From DASZYF01 sp035545535 (GTDB lineage Bacteria; Actinomycetota; Actinomycetes; Mycobacteriales; CAJCIY01), in contig DASZYF010000117.1 of the NCBI GenBank assembly GCA_035545535.1, positions 1 to 48,373 on the forward strand: DNA of 48,373 nt, written 5' to 3'. A program made the translations under genes and the position numbers. How positions within the stretch are numbered: position 1 is the first letter of the stretch; every line of letters begins with the position of its first letter. The notes beneath the pieces are model-generated. The model saw only the letters and a program-made list of their open reading frames with translations, was not told the DNA's origin and did not search any database. Below, piece by piece: positions 30,372 to 37,743 of this stretch.

Positions 30372-31261
30372 GCCCGCGTCACCGCGTCCCAGTAGTGGCG
30401 CGAGCGCACGTCGCGACCGCCGAGCCGCGGCACGATCGTGGCAAGGGTCGCCGTCAACGCGGCCGCCAGCGCACCGGGTGGCGCGGACACGTCGATGCGC
30501 ACCGGCACCTCGGGATGCGTGCGCTGCAGCAGCACCGCCGACTCCGCCACCTTCTCCATGCGCGCGGTGAACTCGCGCAGCGTGATCGCCCGCGCGTGGT
30601 AGGCGAGGGCTTCCGGTGCGTACGTCAGCCGGAAGCCCGCGCGGCCCAGGCGCCAACCGAGCTCGATGTCCTCGTACGCGGGGTAGGGGAAGCGCTCGTC
30701 GAACCCGCCGCTCGCTTCGAACACCTCTCGGCGCAGCGACAGGTTGCACGTGTAGAACGCCTCCTCGGGAGAGGCGAGCAGGCCCGGCTGCAGTCCGGTC
30801 TCGTAGCGGAACTGCAGGTCCGTGCCGTCGAGCCAGCGCATGAACGGCGTGACGGCGAGCGTCGGCTCCCACTGCACGCGACCGACGAAGCCGTCCTGAG
30901 GCGCGGCGGCCGCGTGCAGGGCGAGGTGGCGCTCGACGAGCTCGGGGCGGGCCACCACGTCGTCGTCGACGAACAGCAGCAAGGCGCCGCCGGACTGCTG
31001 CACCGCCCGGTTGCGCGCCGCCGCGGGTCCGGCGTTGCGCGGCTGCACGGCCCAGGTCAGGTTGGGCATCGTCGCGGCGAGCTGCTCGAGCAGCTGCGGT
31101 GTCTCGTCACCCGAGCCGTCGTCCACCACCGACACGGTGAACGCGCGCGCGTCCACCGTCTGCTCGCGCAGCGACGCGAGGCACCGCCTCAGCAGGGCCG
31201 GCCGCCGGTACGTCGGCACGATCACGGTGAGACCCGCGCCGGGACCGGCCGACGCAGGCAT
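30323..31261 (-). CDS. GT2 family glycosyltransferase (paralogue of the gene at 33756-34670)
   Basis: The 312-residue inverting GT-A enzyme has VIVPTYRRPALLRRCL, VVDDGSGDET, RNAGPAAARN, the metal site VDDD (98-101), FMRWLDGTDLQF, YTCNLSLRR and the acid-bearing FPYPAYEDIELGWRL. The same blocks recur in the gene at 33756-34670. ATG 31261 (MPASAG) is chosen because TAGCAT on the minus strand ends 7 bases upstream; ATG 31270 would fall inside that hexamer. It is divergent from the next GT2 gene with only 19 bases between starts. It likely adds a sugar to the lipid-linked glycan. Confidence 0.9.
   Translation of the reverse strand: MPASAGPGAGLTVIVPTYRRPALLRRCLASLREQTVDARAFTVSVVDDGSGDETPQLLEQLAATMPNLTWAVQPRNAGPAAARNRAVQQSGGALLLFVDDDVVARPELVERHLALHAAAAPQDGFVGRVQWEPTLAVTPFMRWLDGTDLQFRYETGLQPGLLASPEEAFYTCNLSLRREVFEASGGFDERFPYPAYEDIELGWRLGRAGFRLTYAPEALAYHARAITLREFTARMEKVAESAVLLQRTHPEVPVRIDVSAPPGALAAALTATLATIVPRLGGRDVRSRHYWDAVTRAYARGRKRATSVVTAS
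30659..30710 (-). repeat. Near-identical 52-base segment, copy 1
   Basis: This segment of the GT2 gene at 30323-31261 differs from 34083-34134 at only two positions by eye. It encodes the ERFPYPAYEDIEL active-site region. Confidence 0.8.
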
Positions 31262-31267
31262 GCACGC

Positions 31268-31274
31268 CATGCTA
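31268..31274. promoter_or_regulatory. Overlapping divergent -10 boxes of two GT2 genes
   Basis: CATGCT (31268-31273, plus) precedes GTG 31281 by 7 bases. TAGCAT (31274-31269, minus) precedes ATG 31261 by 7 bases. The two hexamers share five base pairs. Confidence 0.5.
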
Positions 31275-31280
31275 GAGAGC

Positions 31281-32186
31281 GTGACGACGGGACCTTGCGT
31301 GTCTGCCGTGGTCGTCACCTATGACAGCGCGGCCGACATCGACGCCTGCCTGGACGGGATCGCGCACCCGGACGTGCAGGTCGTGGTCGTCGACTCCTGC
31401 TCGCGGGACGACAGTGCGGCGCTCGCGCGCGCGCACGACGGGGTGCGGGTGCTCGCGCTGCCTGACAACGTCGGCTGGCCGCGCGCCTGCAACGTCGGCG
31501 CGGCCGAGGCGGCCGCGCCCGTGCTCGCGTTCGTCAACCCCGACGCGCGGCCGAGCGGCGCGGACCTCGTCGAGCTCGCGCGAACGCTCGACGACCCGGC
31601 CGTCGGCACGGTGTCGCCGCGCTTCGTCGAGCCCGACGGCTCGCTGCAACCGTTCTACTTCCGCTTCCCCACCGCGCTCTCCGGCGTGCTGACGTTCCTC
31701 AACGTCGGTCAGCGCATCGACCAGGCGCTCGGCCGGCCCGCCCTGTCGCGGCGCACCTATCGGTTCGGCCGCGACCTGCCCGCCGAGGTCGACCAGCCCG
31801 GAGCGGCGTGCCTGCTGGTGCGGGCGGCCGACTTCACCGCGCTGGGCGGGTTCCCCGATGACCTGTTCCTCTTCTTCGCCGACACCGACCTGTGCCTGCG
31901 CGTCGCGCAGCGCGGGCTCCGCAACGCCGTGCGCTGGGACGTCGACGTCGTGCACCGCGGCGGCGCGAGCGTGACGGCTCTCGACGAACCGACGGAGCGG
32001 CGCTGGGTGCAGGCCGACTACCTGCGCTACGTGCAGCGCCATCGCTCGCGCCCGGTCGTGGTGCTGACCCGCGTCGCGATCCTCGTGCTGTCGGGGTTGC
32101 TGCCCGCGGTCGGGCGCCTGCTGCGCGGCCGCCCGGGCAGCGCATGGGCGATGCTCCGCACGGGCGTCGGGGTGGCGCTGTCATGA
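31281..32186 (+). CDS. GT2 family glycosyltransferase (rhamnosyltransferase-like)
   Basis: The 301-residue protein shows SAVVVTYDSAADIDACL, NVGWPRACNVG, NPDA (86-89) as the metal-binding variant, VDQPGAACLLVRAADFTALGGFPDDLFLFFADTDLCLRV and a C-terminal hydrophobic segment. This is the WbbL-like branch often annotated as rhamnosyltransferase. GTG 31281 lies 7 bases after CATGCT, which itself overlaps the -10 of the divergent GT2; ATG 31269 is the alternative. The stop overlaps the next ATG (ATGA), so the following fusion protein is translationally coupled. Confidence 0.88.
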   Translation: MTTGPCVSAVVVTYDSAADIDACLDGIAHPDVQVVVVDSCSRDDSAALARAHDGVRVLALPDNVGWPRACNVGAAEAAAPVLAFVNPDARPSGADLVELARTLDDPAVGTVSPRFVEPDGSLQPFYFRFPTALSGVLTFLNVGQRIDQALGRPALSRRTYRFGRDLPAEVDQPGAACLLVRAADFTALGGFPDDLFLFFADTDLCLRVAQRGLRNAVRWDVDVVHRGGASVTALDEPTERRWVQADYLRYVQRHRSRPVVVLTRVAILVLSGLLPAVGRLLRGRPGSAWAMLRTGVGVALS

Positions 32187-33805
32187 CCGGAGTCACGCGC
32201 TCGACGAAGTGCTGGGAGGGCGACTACCGGAGGCTGCTCGAGCCGGACGCGTTCCGCGAGCTGTTCCGTGCGCTCGGTCCCGCGGACCGCACGCAGGTGG
32301 TGCTCAACCGCATCGAGGACCGCCGCGACGCGGAGGCCCGCGTCGACCGCTTGCGGGGCGACGGCCTGCTCGACGACGCGGTGTGGGTCGAGGACGTGTG
32401 GCCACGGGTGGCGCGCGAGCTCGGCATCCCCGAGACGTGGTTCGGAGCGGCGTGGCCGTACTCGGCGCCCGAGCTCGTCGAGCTCGCGATCGCCGCGACC
32501 CCGGTCGTCGCCCACCTCGCCGGTGACGTGCGCATCGAGGACGGCGAGGCCTGGCTCCCCCGCGCGCTGACCGGCCTGGACCGCGCGGCCGCCGTCTCCC
32601 CCGCATCGCCGTCGCGCATCGAGCTGACGCGCGAGGACGCCCGGCGCGACGACGACGGCTTCGTGACGAACGGCGAGTTCTCCGACCAGTGCTTCGTCGT
32701 GCGCCGCGCCGACATCCTGTCCCCCGACGTGGTGCGCGCGACGCATCCCCGCTCGATGCACTACCCGAAGCCGGGCGGCGCGTTGACGTTCGAGGCGCGC
32801 GTCGGGGCCTGGCTGCGCTCCACGGGCCGCGTGCGGCTGATCGACAGCACCCGCTCCTACCGTCATCCGGTGGGCAGCGTCGAGGGCTCGGCGTACGGCG
32901 GCATCACCGGCCCGCGCGAGCACCTGCCGCCGCTGCCTCCGGTGTCGGCCGACTACCCGGCCGTGGGCAGCGTCCATGCCACCGCCGTGGTGGTCGCGCG
33001 CGATGCGGTGCGCACGATCGGCTGGGCGGTGACGTCGTTGCGCTGGTGCGCCGAGGTCGTCGTGATCGACCAGGCGAGCACTGACGGCACCGACGCGCGG
33101 GCCGCCGCCGCCGGCGCGACCGTGCACCGGCACGACCGCGCGACCGGCATCCCGCGCGAGGCGTGGCGCGACGCGGTCGCGCAGCACGACGGCTGGGTCG
33201 TGCTGGTCGAGGCGACCGAGGTCGTGCCGCCGTCGCTCGCGCGCTCGCTCGCCACGCGGATGACGAGCGGCGCCGACGGCGTCGAGGTCGGGCTGCAGAC
33301 CTTCGTGCTCGGTCGCGAGGTGCGCACCCCGGACCGCTTCGAGCTGCGCGCCGTGCGCTCGGGTCGCGCGGTGCTGCCCTGGGGCATCGAGGCGGTCCGG
33401 CAACCGGTGACGCCGGTCGACGGTGCCCGCACGCTGCGGGTGCCGGTCAGCGAAGGGCGGCTCGTGCAGCTGCAGCGACCTGACCTGCACACGTGGTTCG
33501 ACGAGGCGAACACCACGACCACGCTGGAGGCGCGCGGAACGCACATCCCGTCGGGTGACGTGAGCCTGCGGCGGGCCGCCAAGCGGTTCGCCCAGGTCTA
33601 CGTCGGCGAGCGGGCGTGGCGCGAGGGCCGGGCGGGCTGGCGGCGCGCAGTGGTCGAGGCGATGACGCGGTGGCTGCTGACCGAGAAGGCCTACGCCGCG
33701 ATCGACGGCGGCCGCACGACGGTGCTCGCCCAGTACGAGCAGCTGGCCCACGACCTCATCGCCGGCGAACCCGGTCCTGACCCTCGACGAACCCGTCGGC
33801 GATGA
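32183..33805 (+). CDS. Two-domain protein: unassigned N-terminal domain plus GT2 domain
   Basis: The 540-residue protein has two halves. Residues 1-255 (STKCWEGDYRRLL, VVLNRIEDRRDAEARV, WFGAAWPYSAPELVELA, HLAGDVRIEDG) resemble a family of glycan-locus proteins that I cannot name and that look like a separate nucleotide-sugar-binding fold with a GDV acidic spot. Residues 265-540 are GT2 of the WaaE/SunS-like branch (TAVVVARDAVRTIGWAVTSLRWCAEVVVIDQASTDGT). The usual DxD looks weak (VLVEATEVV). It may be bifunctional. Its last 50 bases overlap the convergent GT2 gene at 33756. Confidence 0.75.
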   Translation: MTGVTRSTKCWEGDYRRLLEPDAFRELFRALGPADRTQVVLNRIEDRRDAEARVDRLRGDGLLDDAVWVEDVWPRVARELGIPETWFGAAWPYSAPELVELAIAATPVVAHLAGDVRIEDGEAWLPRALTGLDRAAAVSPASPSRIELTREDARRDDDGFVTNGEFSDQCFVVRRADILSPDVVRATHPRSMHYPKPGGALTFEARVGAWLRSTGRVRLIDSTRSYRHPVGSVEGSAYGGITGPREHLPPLPPVSADYPAVGSVHATAVVVARDAVRTIGWAVTSLRWCAEVVVIDQASTDGTDARAAAAGATVHRHDRATGIPREAWRDAVAQHDGWVVLVEATEVVPPSLARSLATRMTSGADGVEVGLQTFVLGREVRTPDRFELRAVRSGRAVLPWGIEAVRQPVTPVDGARTLRVPVSEGRLVQLQRPDLHTWFDEANTTTTLEARGTHIPSGDVSLRRAAKRFAQVYVGERAWREGRAGWRRAVVEAMTRWLLTEKAYAAIDGGRTTVLAQYEQLAHDLIAGEPGPDPRRTRRR

Positions 33806-34670
33806 CCGCGGCGCAGTGCTGCGCGAACAGCTCGTCGCCGCGCCAGCCCGTCAGCGTGCCTCGGACCTGCAGGGCCGCCCGTTGCCACCAACGCCGCGCG
33901 CCCGCGTAGATCGCGCCGTGGTCGATGACGACGTCGGGGTGCGTGCGTCGGAGGAGCTCGGCGGACTCGCCGACCTTCACCATCCGGGCCCGGAACTGGG
34001 CGAGCGTCACCGGGCGCGCATGCCACGCCAACGCCTCCGGGCGGTAGGACAGGACGAACCCGTGCTGCGCCAGCCGCAGTGCGAGCTCGATGTCCTCGTA
34101 GGCCGGGTAGGGGAAGCGCTCGTCGAACCCGCCGGCGATGTCGAACATGGTGCGCTGCATGGACAGGTTGCACGTGTAGAAGGCATCCGCCGGGTGCGGC
34201 AGCGGTCCGGCCCGCAACCGGGTGTGGAAGCTGAACTGCAGGTCGGTCGTGTCGAGCCAGCGCATGAAGCGGGTGATGTCCAGGGTGGGCAGCCACTCGA
34301 CCAGCCCGACGACGCCGGCCTTCTCGTCACCGTCGGCGTGCAGCGCCAGGTGGGTCGCGACGAGATCCTCGTGGGCGACGACGTCGTCGTCGACGAAGAG
34401 CAGCAACGACCCGCTCGACGCGGCCACCGCTGCGTTGCGCGCGGCGGCCGGCCCACGGTTCTCGTGCTGCGTCAGTGCGATCAGCCCGGGGACCTGTGCC
34501 TGCAGCTCGCCGAGCACGGCAGTCGTCTCGTCGCCTGACGCATCGTCGACGACGACGATCTCGACGGTGCCCGCCGGGACGCGCTGCGCGACGAGCGAGG
34601 TGACGCACATCCTCAGGAGCTCAGGACGGCGGTAGGTGGGGACGAGCACGCTGATCGCCGGCGCACTCAC
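33756..34670 (-). CDS. GT2 family glycosyltransferase (paralogue of the gene at 30323-31261)
   Basis: The 304-residue protein repeats the blocks of its paralogue: VLVPTYRRPELLRMC, VVDDASGDET, RNAAVAASS, VDDD (93-96), FMRWLDTTDLQF, YTCNLSMQR and FPYPAYEDIELALRL. The C terminus diverges (GWRGDELFAQHCAAVIADG). A 52-base segment is almost identical in both genes, pointing to recent duplication or gene conversion. GTG 34670 overlaps the stop of the upstream sulfotransferase gene (GTGA). The pair may add related sugars at different positions of the same glycan. Confidence 0.9.
   Translation of the reverse strand: MSAPAISVLVPTYRRPELLRMCVTSLVAQRVPAGTVEIVVVDDASGDETTAVLGELQAQVPGLIALTQHENRGPAAARNAAVAASSGSLLLFVDDDVVAHEDLVATHLALHADGDEKAGVVGLVEWLPTLDITRFMRWLDTTDLQFSFHTRLRAGPLPHPADAFYTCNLSMQRTMFDIAGGFDERFPYPAYEDIELALRLAQHGFVLSYRPEALAWHARPVTLAQFRARMVKVGESAELLRRTHPDVVIDHGAIYAGARRWWQRAALQVRGTLTGWRGDELFAQHCAAVIADGFVEGQDRVRRR
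34083..34134 (-). repeat. Near-identical 52-base segment, copy 2
   Basis: Partner of 30659-30710, in the GT2 gene at 33756-34670. The two mismatches fall in third codon positions around the Ala-Tyr codons. Confidence 0.8.
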
Positions 34671-35887
34671 GGGACGGGCTCCGCGCGGGCGGGCCCGTGG
34701 TAGATCACCTTCCGGAACCGCCCGGACGAGACCTCGTGCACCAGCACGAACGCCTCGAGCACCTCGCTCCCGTCCGGCCGACGCGATGCCAGGTGCACCG
34801 CCGTGCTCGAGCCGTCCGGATAGGCGGCGCCGCGCACCTGCACCAGATCGCGGTGATCGATGACGGCGGCGATCAGCGCGTCGGACGGTTCGCCGAAGAT
34901 CTCCCGGCCGTTGACGAGGACCACGCAGCGCTCGGTCAGCGTCCGCGCCACGCGTTCGGCGTCCGCGCGCTGCACGCCGGACAGCAGCACGTCGACGAGC
35001 TCTTGCAGGTCCTCGGCGGGGGTGCTCGACGCCGGCGTCGGTGCCGAGCCGTCTCGCCGGCGCTCGCGCCAGGAGCGCCGACGGCCGGGCATCGCCGCGG
35101 CGCCGGCTTCCGGGGGAGCGTCGGTGTACCTGAGCTCGCGCAGCAGCGACCCCGCGACGGCCTCGATCGCGGCGAGGTCGTCGGCTGATGCCGAGGTCCG
35201 CCACTTGTCGATGTCGGTCGACGGGTTGCCGGCGGTCACGTTCACCGCGCGGGGGGCGCGCGCAGCGACGGCCGCGCGCAAAGCGTCGTCGACGTCGAGC
35301 CCGAGCCACCCGAACAGATCGGCCATGACCTGGGCGGGATCGGCGCTCAGCGCCTCGTGCCGCACCTCGCGGTACGCCGCGATCCGCGCGCCGCGCGCGC
35401 TCGACACCGCGTCGACCCACTCCTGCGCGGCCGCGGCGACGGAGGACGGGCCCCACGACTGCGCAGCGAGCGAGAGCGCCACGTCCCGGCCGTCACGGAT
35501 GAGGTGCACGACCTTCGCGTCGGGGTACACGTCGGCGATCAGGCGAAGGTGCCGCACGTGCATCGGCGTGCGCTCGACGAGCCGCGACGCGTTCGGGTCG
35601 AGGGCGTCGCGCAGGGTGCCGAACACCGTGTCGCAGAAGTCGCGCGCGGCGTCGAGGAACACGTCGCGCGGCACGTAGGTGCGGCCGGTCTTCGTGGACG
35701 ACACGAGACCGTCCTGGGTGCGCTCCTCGAGGTGGGCGATGCCGTGCGAGAACAGCGCAGTCTCCGACGGGATCGCAGCAACCTGGGGATGCAGCGCGAG
35801 CAGCGCCTGCAACCAGTTGGTGCCGCTGCGCTGCGCCCCGACCACGAAGATCAGCGCACCCGCGAGCGGGCTGTCGGCGCGGCTCAC
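34667..35887 (-). CDS. Sulfotransferase fused to an NTF2/SnoaL-like domain
   Basis: Residues 1-270 form a PAPS-dependent sulfotransferase: the 5'-phosphosulfate loop is VGAQRSGTNWLQ (RSGTNWL at 20-26), the 3'-phosphate motif is RDGRDVALS (131-139), and ERTPMHVRHL lies in the substrate-binding region. A Pro/Ser/Arg linker follows at about 270-295. Residues 295-400 look like a cone-shaped NTF2/SnoaL-like domain (DLQELVDVLLSGVQRADAERVARTLTERCVVLVNG). It probably sulfates a sugar in this locus; the role of the extra domain is unknown. GTG 35887 overlaps the stop of the upstream GT2 gene. Confidence 0.82.
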   Translation of the reverse strand: MSRADSPLAGALIFVVGAQRSGTNWLQALLALHPQVAAIPSETALFSHGIAHLEERTQDGLVSSTKTGRTYVPRDVFLDAARDFCDTVFGTLRDALDPNASRLVERTPMHVRHLRLIADVYPDAKVVHLIRDGRDVALSLAAQSWGPSSVAAAAQEWVDAVSSARGARIAAYREVRHEALSADPAQVMADLFGWLGLDVDDALRAAVAARAPRAVNVTAGNPSTDIDKWRTSASADDLAAIEAVAGSLLRELRYTDAPPEAGAAAMPGRRRSWRERRRDGSAPTPASSTPAEDLQELVDVLLSGVQRADAERVARTLTERCVVLVNGREIFGEPSDALIAAVIDHRDLVQVRGAAYPDGSSTAVHLASRRPDGSEVLEAFVLVHEVSSGRFRKVIYHGPARAEPVP

Positions 35888-36855
35888 CCGACCTCAGCGC
35901 TCTCAACGACGGAGGCCGGCGCGGGCACCGCGGTGCGCGGGTGCAGGTGACCGCGCAGCGCTGCGCGGACGTAGCCGGCCCGCGCCTGGTCGCGCGTCAT
36001 CCGGTAGGTGACGAGGAGCCGCCCGAGCAGGAGCAGCTCCGCAGCGCGGTACGCGCCCGCGCGGACGGCGCCACGATGGCGGTGCACGACCACCTCGGCG
36101 GCGCGAGCCTTCATCTCGGCGACGCGCTCGCCGTAGCCGGCCGCGCCCGACGCGTTGCCGACGTGGCGCACCACCGCGGCCGGCGTGAACCAGATGCTCC
36201 GTCCGCGGGCCCGGGCCCGCCAGCACCAGTCGAGGTCCTCGCCGTACATGAACAGCGACGCGTCCAGCCCGCCGACCTCGGCGAGGGCCACCCGTGGCAT
36301 CAGCCACGCGGCGCCGACGGCCCAGCCGACGCGGCGCACCGCGTCGTGCCGCCACGCCGGCTCCAGCAGCCAGCGCGCCTTGAGCGAGCGCGGCACCAGG
36401 CGGTGCGCCCCCGTCGCGTAGAGGAACGAGAGCGCGCCCGACGGGTACGGCCAGGTCGTGTGCTCGAGCGTCCCGTCGGGCCGCTCGACGCGCGGCACGA
36501 CGAGCGCCGCGTCGGGCTGTGCCTCCGCGACGGCGAGGAGCGCGTCGAGCGCGTGCGGCTCGAGCCAGGCGTCGCCGTTGAGCAGCAGCACGAACGGCGC
36601 CGAGCCCCGGCTGACGAGCGCCGACATCCCGCCCGCGAAGCCGAGGTTCGCGGTGCCGCGGTCGAGGTCGACGTCGGGGAACCGGGCCGCGATCGCGTCG
36701 GCGGTGCCGTCGCCCGACGCGTTGTCGCGGACGAGCACGCGGAACGGGACCCCCTGCTCCGAGGCGAGGGTGCGCTCCAGCGCGGCGAGGCTGACGTCCC
36801 GGCTGTTCCAGGTCAGCACGCACACGTCGACACGCGGCGTCGCGCCGGCGACCAC
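35884..36855 (-). CDS. GT2 family glycosyltransferase (rhamnosyltransferase-like)
   Basis: The 323-residue protein has VCVLTWNSRDVSLAALERTL, RDNASGDGTAD, NLGFAGGMS, the metal site LNGDA (92-96), and FMYGEDLDWCWRARARG with the catalytic acid region. C-terminal helices are amphipathic and basic (RAAELLLLGRLLVTYRM). It falls in the rhamnosyltransferase-like branch. GTG 36855 lies 6 bases after TAGCCT, so this gene starts the minus-strand set with the sulfotransferase and the GT2 at 33756. It is divergent from the exporter genes with a 42-base gap. Confidence 0.9.
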   Translation of the reverse strand: MVAGATPRVDVCVLTWNSRDVSLAALERTLASEQGVPFRVLVRDNASGDGTADAIAARFPDVDLDRGTANLGFAGGMSALVSRGSAPFVLLLNGDAWLEPHALDALLAVAEAQPDAALVVPRVERPDGTLEHTTWPYPSGALSFLYATGAHRLVPRSLKARWLLEPAWRHDAVRRVGWAVGAAWLMPRVALAEVGGLDASLFMYGEDLDWCWRARARGRSIWFTPAAVVRHVGNASGAAGYGERVAEMKARAAEVVVHRHRGAVRAGAYRAAELLLLGRLLVTYRMTRDQARAGYVRAALRGHLHPRTAVPAPASVVESAEVG

Positions 36856-36861
36856 GCGCCG

Positions 36862-36867
36862 AGGCTA
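36862..36867 (-). promoter_or_regulatory. Candidate -10 box of the GT2 gene at 35884-36855
   Basis: TAGCCT, 6 bases before GTG 36855. It sits where the -35 of the opposing exporter promoter would fall. Confidence 0.55.
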
Positions 36868-36883
36868 CCCGCCGGCCGCTCCA

Positions 36884-36889
36884 TAGACT
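36884..36889 (+). promoter_or_regulatory. Candidate -10 box of the wzm-wzt genes
   Basis: TAGACT, 8 bases before GTG 36898. It sits where the -35 of the opposing GT2 promoter would fall. Confidence 0.55.
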
Positions 36890-36897
36890 GCGTCCTC

Positions 36898-37743
36898 GTG
36901 AGCGGGTCGGCGGTCTCCGGCCCGCGGCCGATCACGCTCGACCGCAGCGGGCCCCGCACCTCGCTCCGCGAGCTGGTCACCACCACGTGGGCCGCCCGCG
37001 AGCTCGTGGTGCTCCTGGCGCAGCGGGAGTTCTTCGCCCGCTACCGCCGGGCGACGCTCGGCGTCGTCTGGGCGGTGCTGCTGCCCCTCGTGCAGGCCGT
37101 CGTGCTCGCGATCGTGTTCACCAAGGTCGCCCGGCTGCACCTGCCGGTGAACGCGTTCGTCTTCGTCTTCTCCGGCATGGCCGCGTGGGCGTTCTTCTCC
37201 GGCAGCATCGGCACTGCCTCGACCGCGATCGTCGACGGCGCCGGGCTGTCCAGCAAGGTCTACTTCCCGCGCATCGCACTGCCGATCGTCTCGGTCGCGA
37301 GCAACGTCTACATCGCCGTCGTGAACGCGGTGATCCTCGTGATCGCGGCGTTCGTCGTCGGCGCGAACCCCGGGGTGCGCCTGCTCCTGCTGCTGCCCGC
37401 GATCGCTCTGGTCGTGGTGGAGACGACGGCGATGGCGGCGCTGCTGGCCGGGCTGCACGTGTACCTGCGCGACCTCCGCTACCTCGTGCAGGCGGTGCTG
37501 GTGCTCGCGTTCTACCTGACACCGGTGTTCTACCCGCTCACGAGCGCGCCGACTGCCCTGCGCCGCGTGGTCGAGGTCAACCCGCTCACCGGATGCATCG
37601 AGCTCTATCGCGACGCGACCATCGGCTCCGACGGGCACGTCCTCGCGACGGTCGGTGTGTCGCTCGCGTGGACCGTCGCGCTGGTCATCGGCGCGCTGTG
37701 GGTGCACTGCCGCTTCGACCGCGTCTTCGCGGACCTGCTGTGA
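36898..37743 (+). CDS. wzm: ABC-2 type polysaccharide exporter permease (Wzm-like)
   Basis: The 281-residue protein has a cytoplasmic N terminus with an amphipathic helix, then LAQREFFARYRRATLGVVWAVLLPLVQAVVLAIVFTKVARL, typical of Wzm/TagG permeases. Six membrane segments follow, with YFPRIALPIVSVASN in a loop and AFYLTPVFYPLTSAPTALR before VNPLTGCIELYRDA. It forms the channel for a finished polysaccharide carried on a lipid. GTG 36898 is 8 bases after TAGACT (leaderless). The stop overlaps the GTG of the ATPase gene. The symbol is by family analogy. Confidence 0.93.
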   Translation: MSGSAVSGPRPITLDRSGPRTSLRELVTTTWAARELVVLLAQREFFARYRRATLGVVWAVLLPLVQAVVLAIVFTKVARLHLPVNAFVFVFSGMAAWAFFSGSIGTASTAIVDGAGLSSKVYFPRIALPIVSVASNVYIAVVNAVILVIAAFVVGANPGVRLLLLLPAIALVVVETTAMAALLAGLHVYLRDLRYLVQAVLVLAFYLTPVFYPLTSAPTALRRVVEVNPLTGCIELYRDATIGSDGHVLATVGVSLAWTVALVIGALWVHCRFDRVFADLL

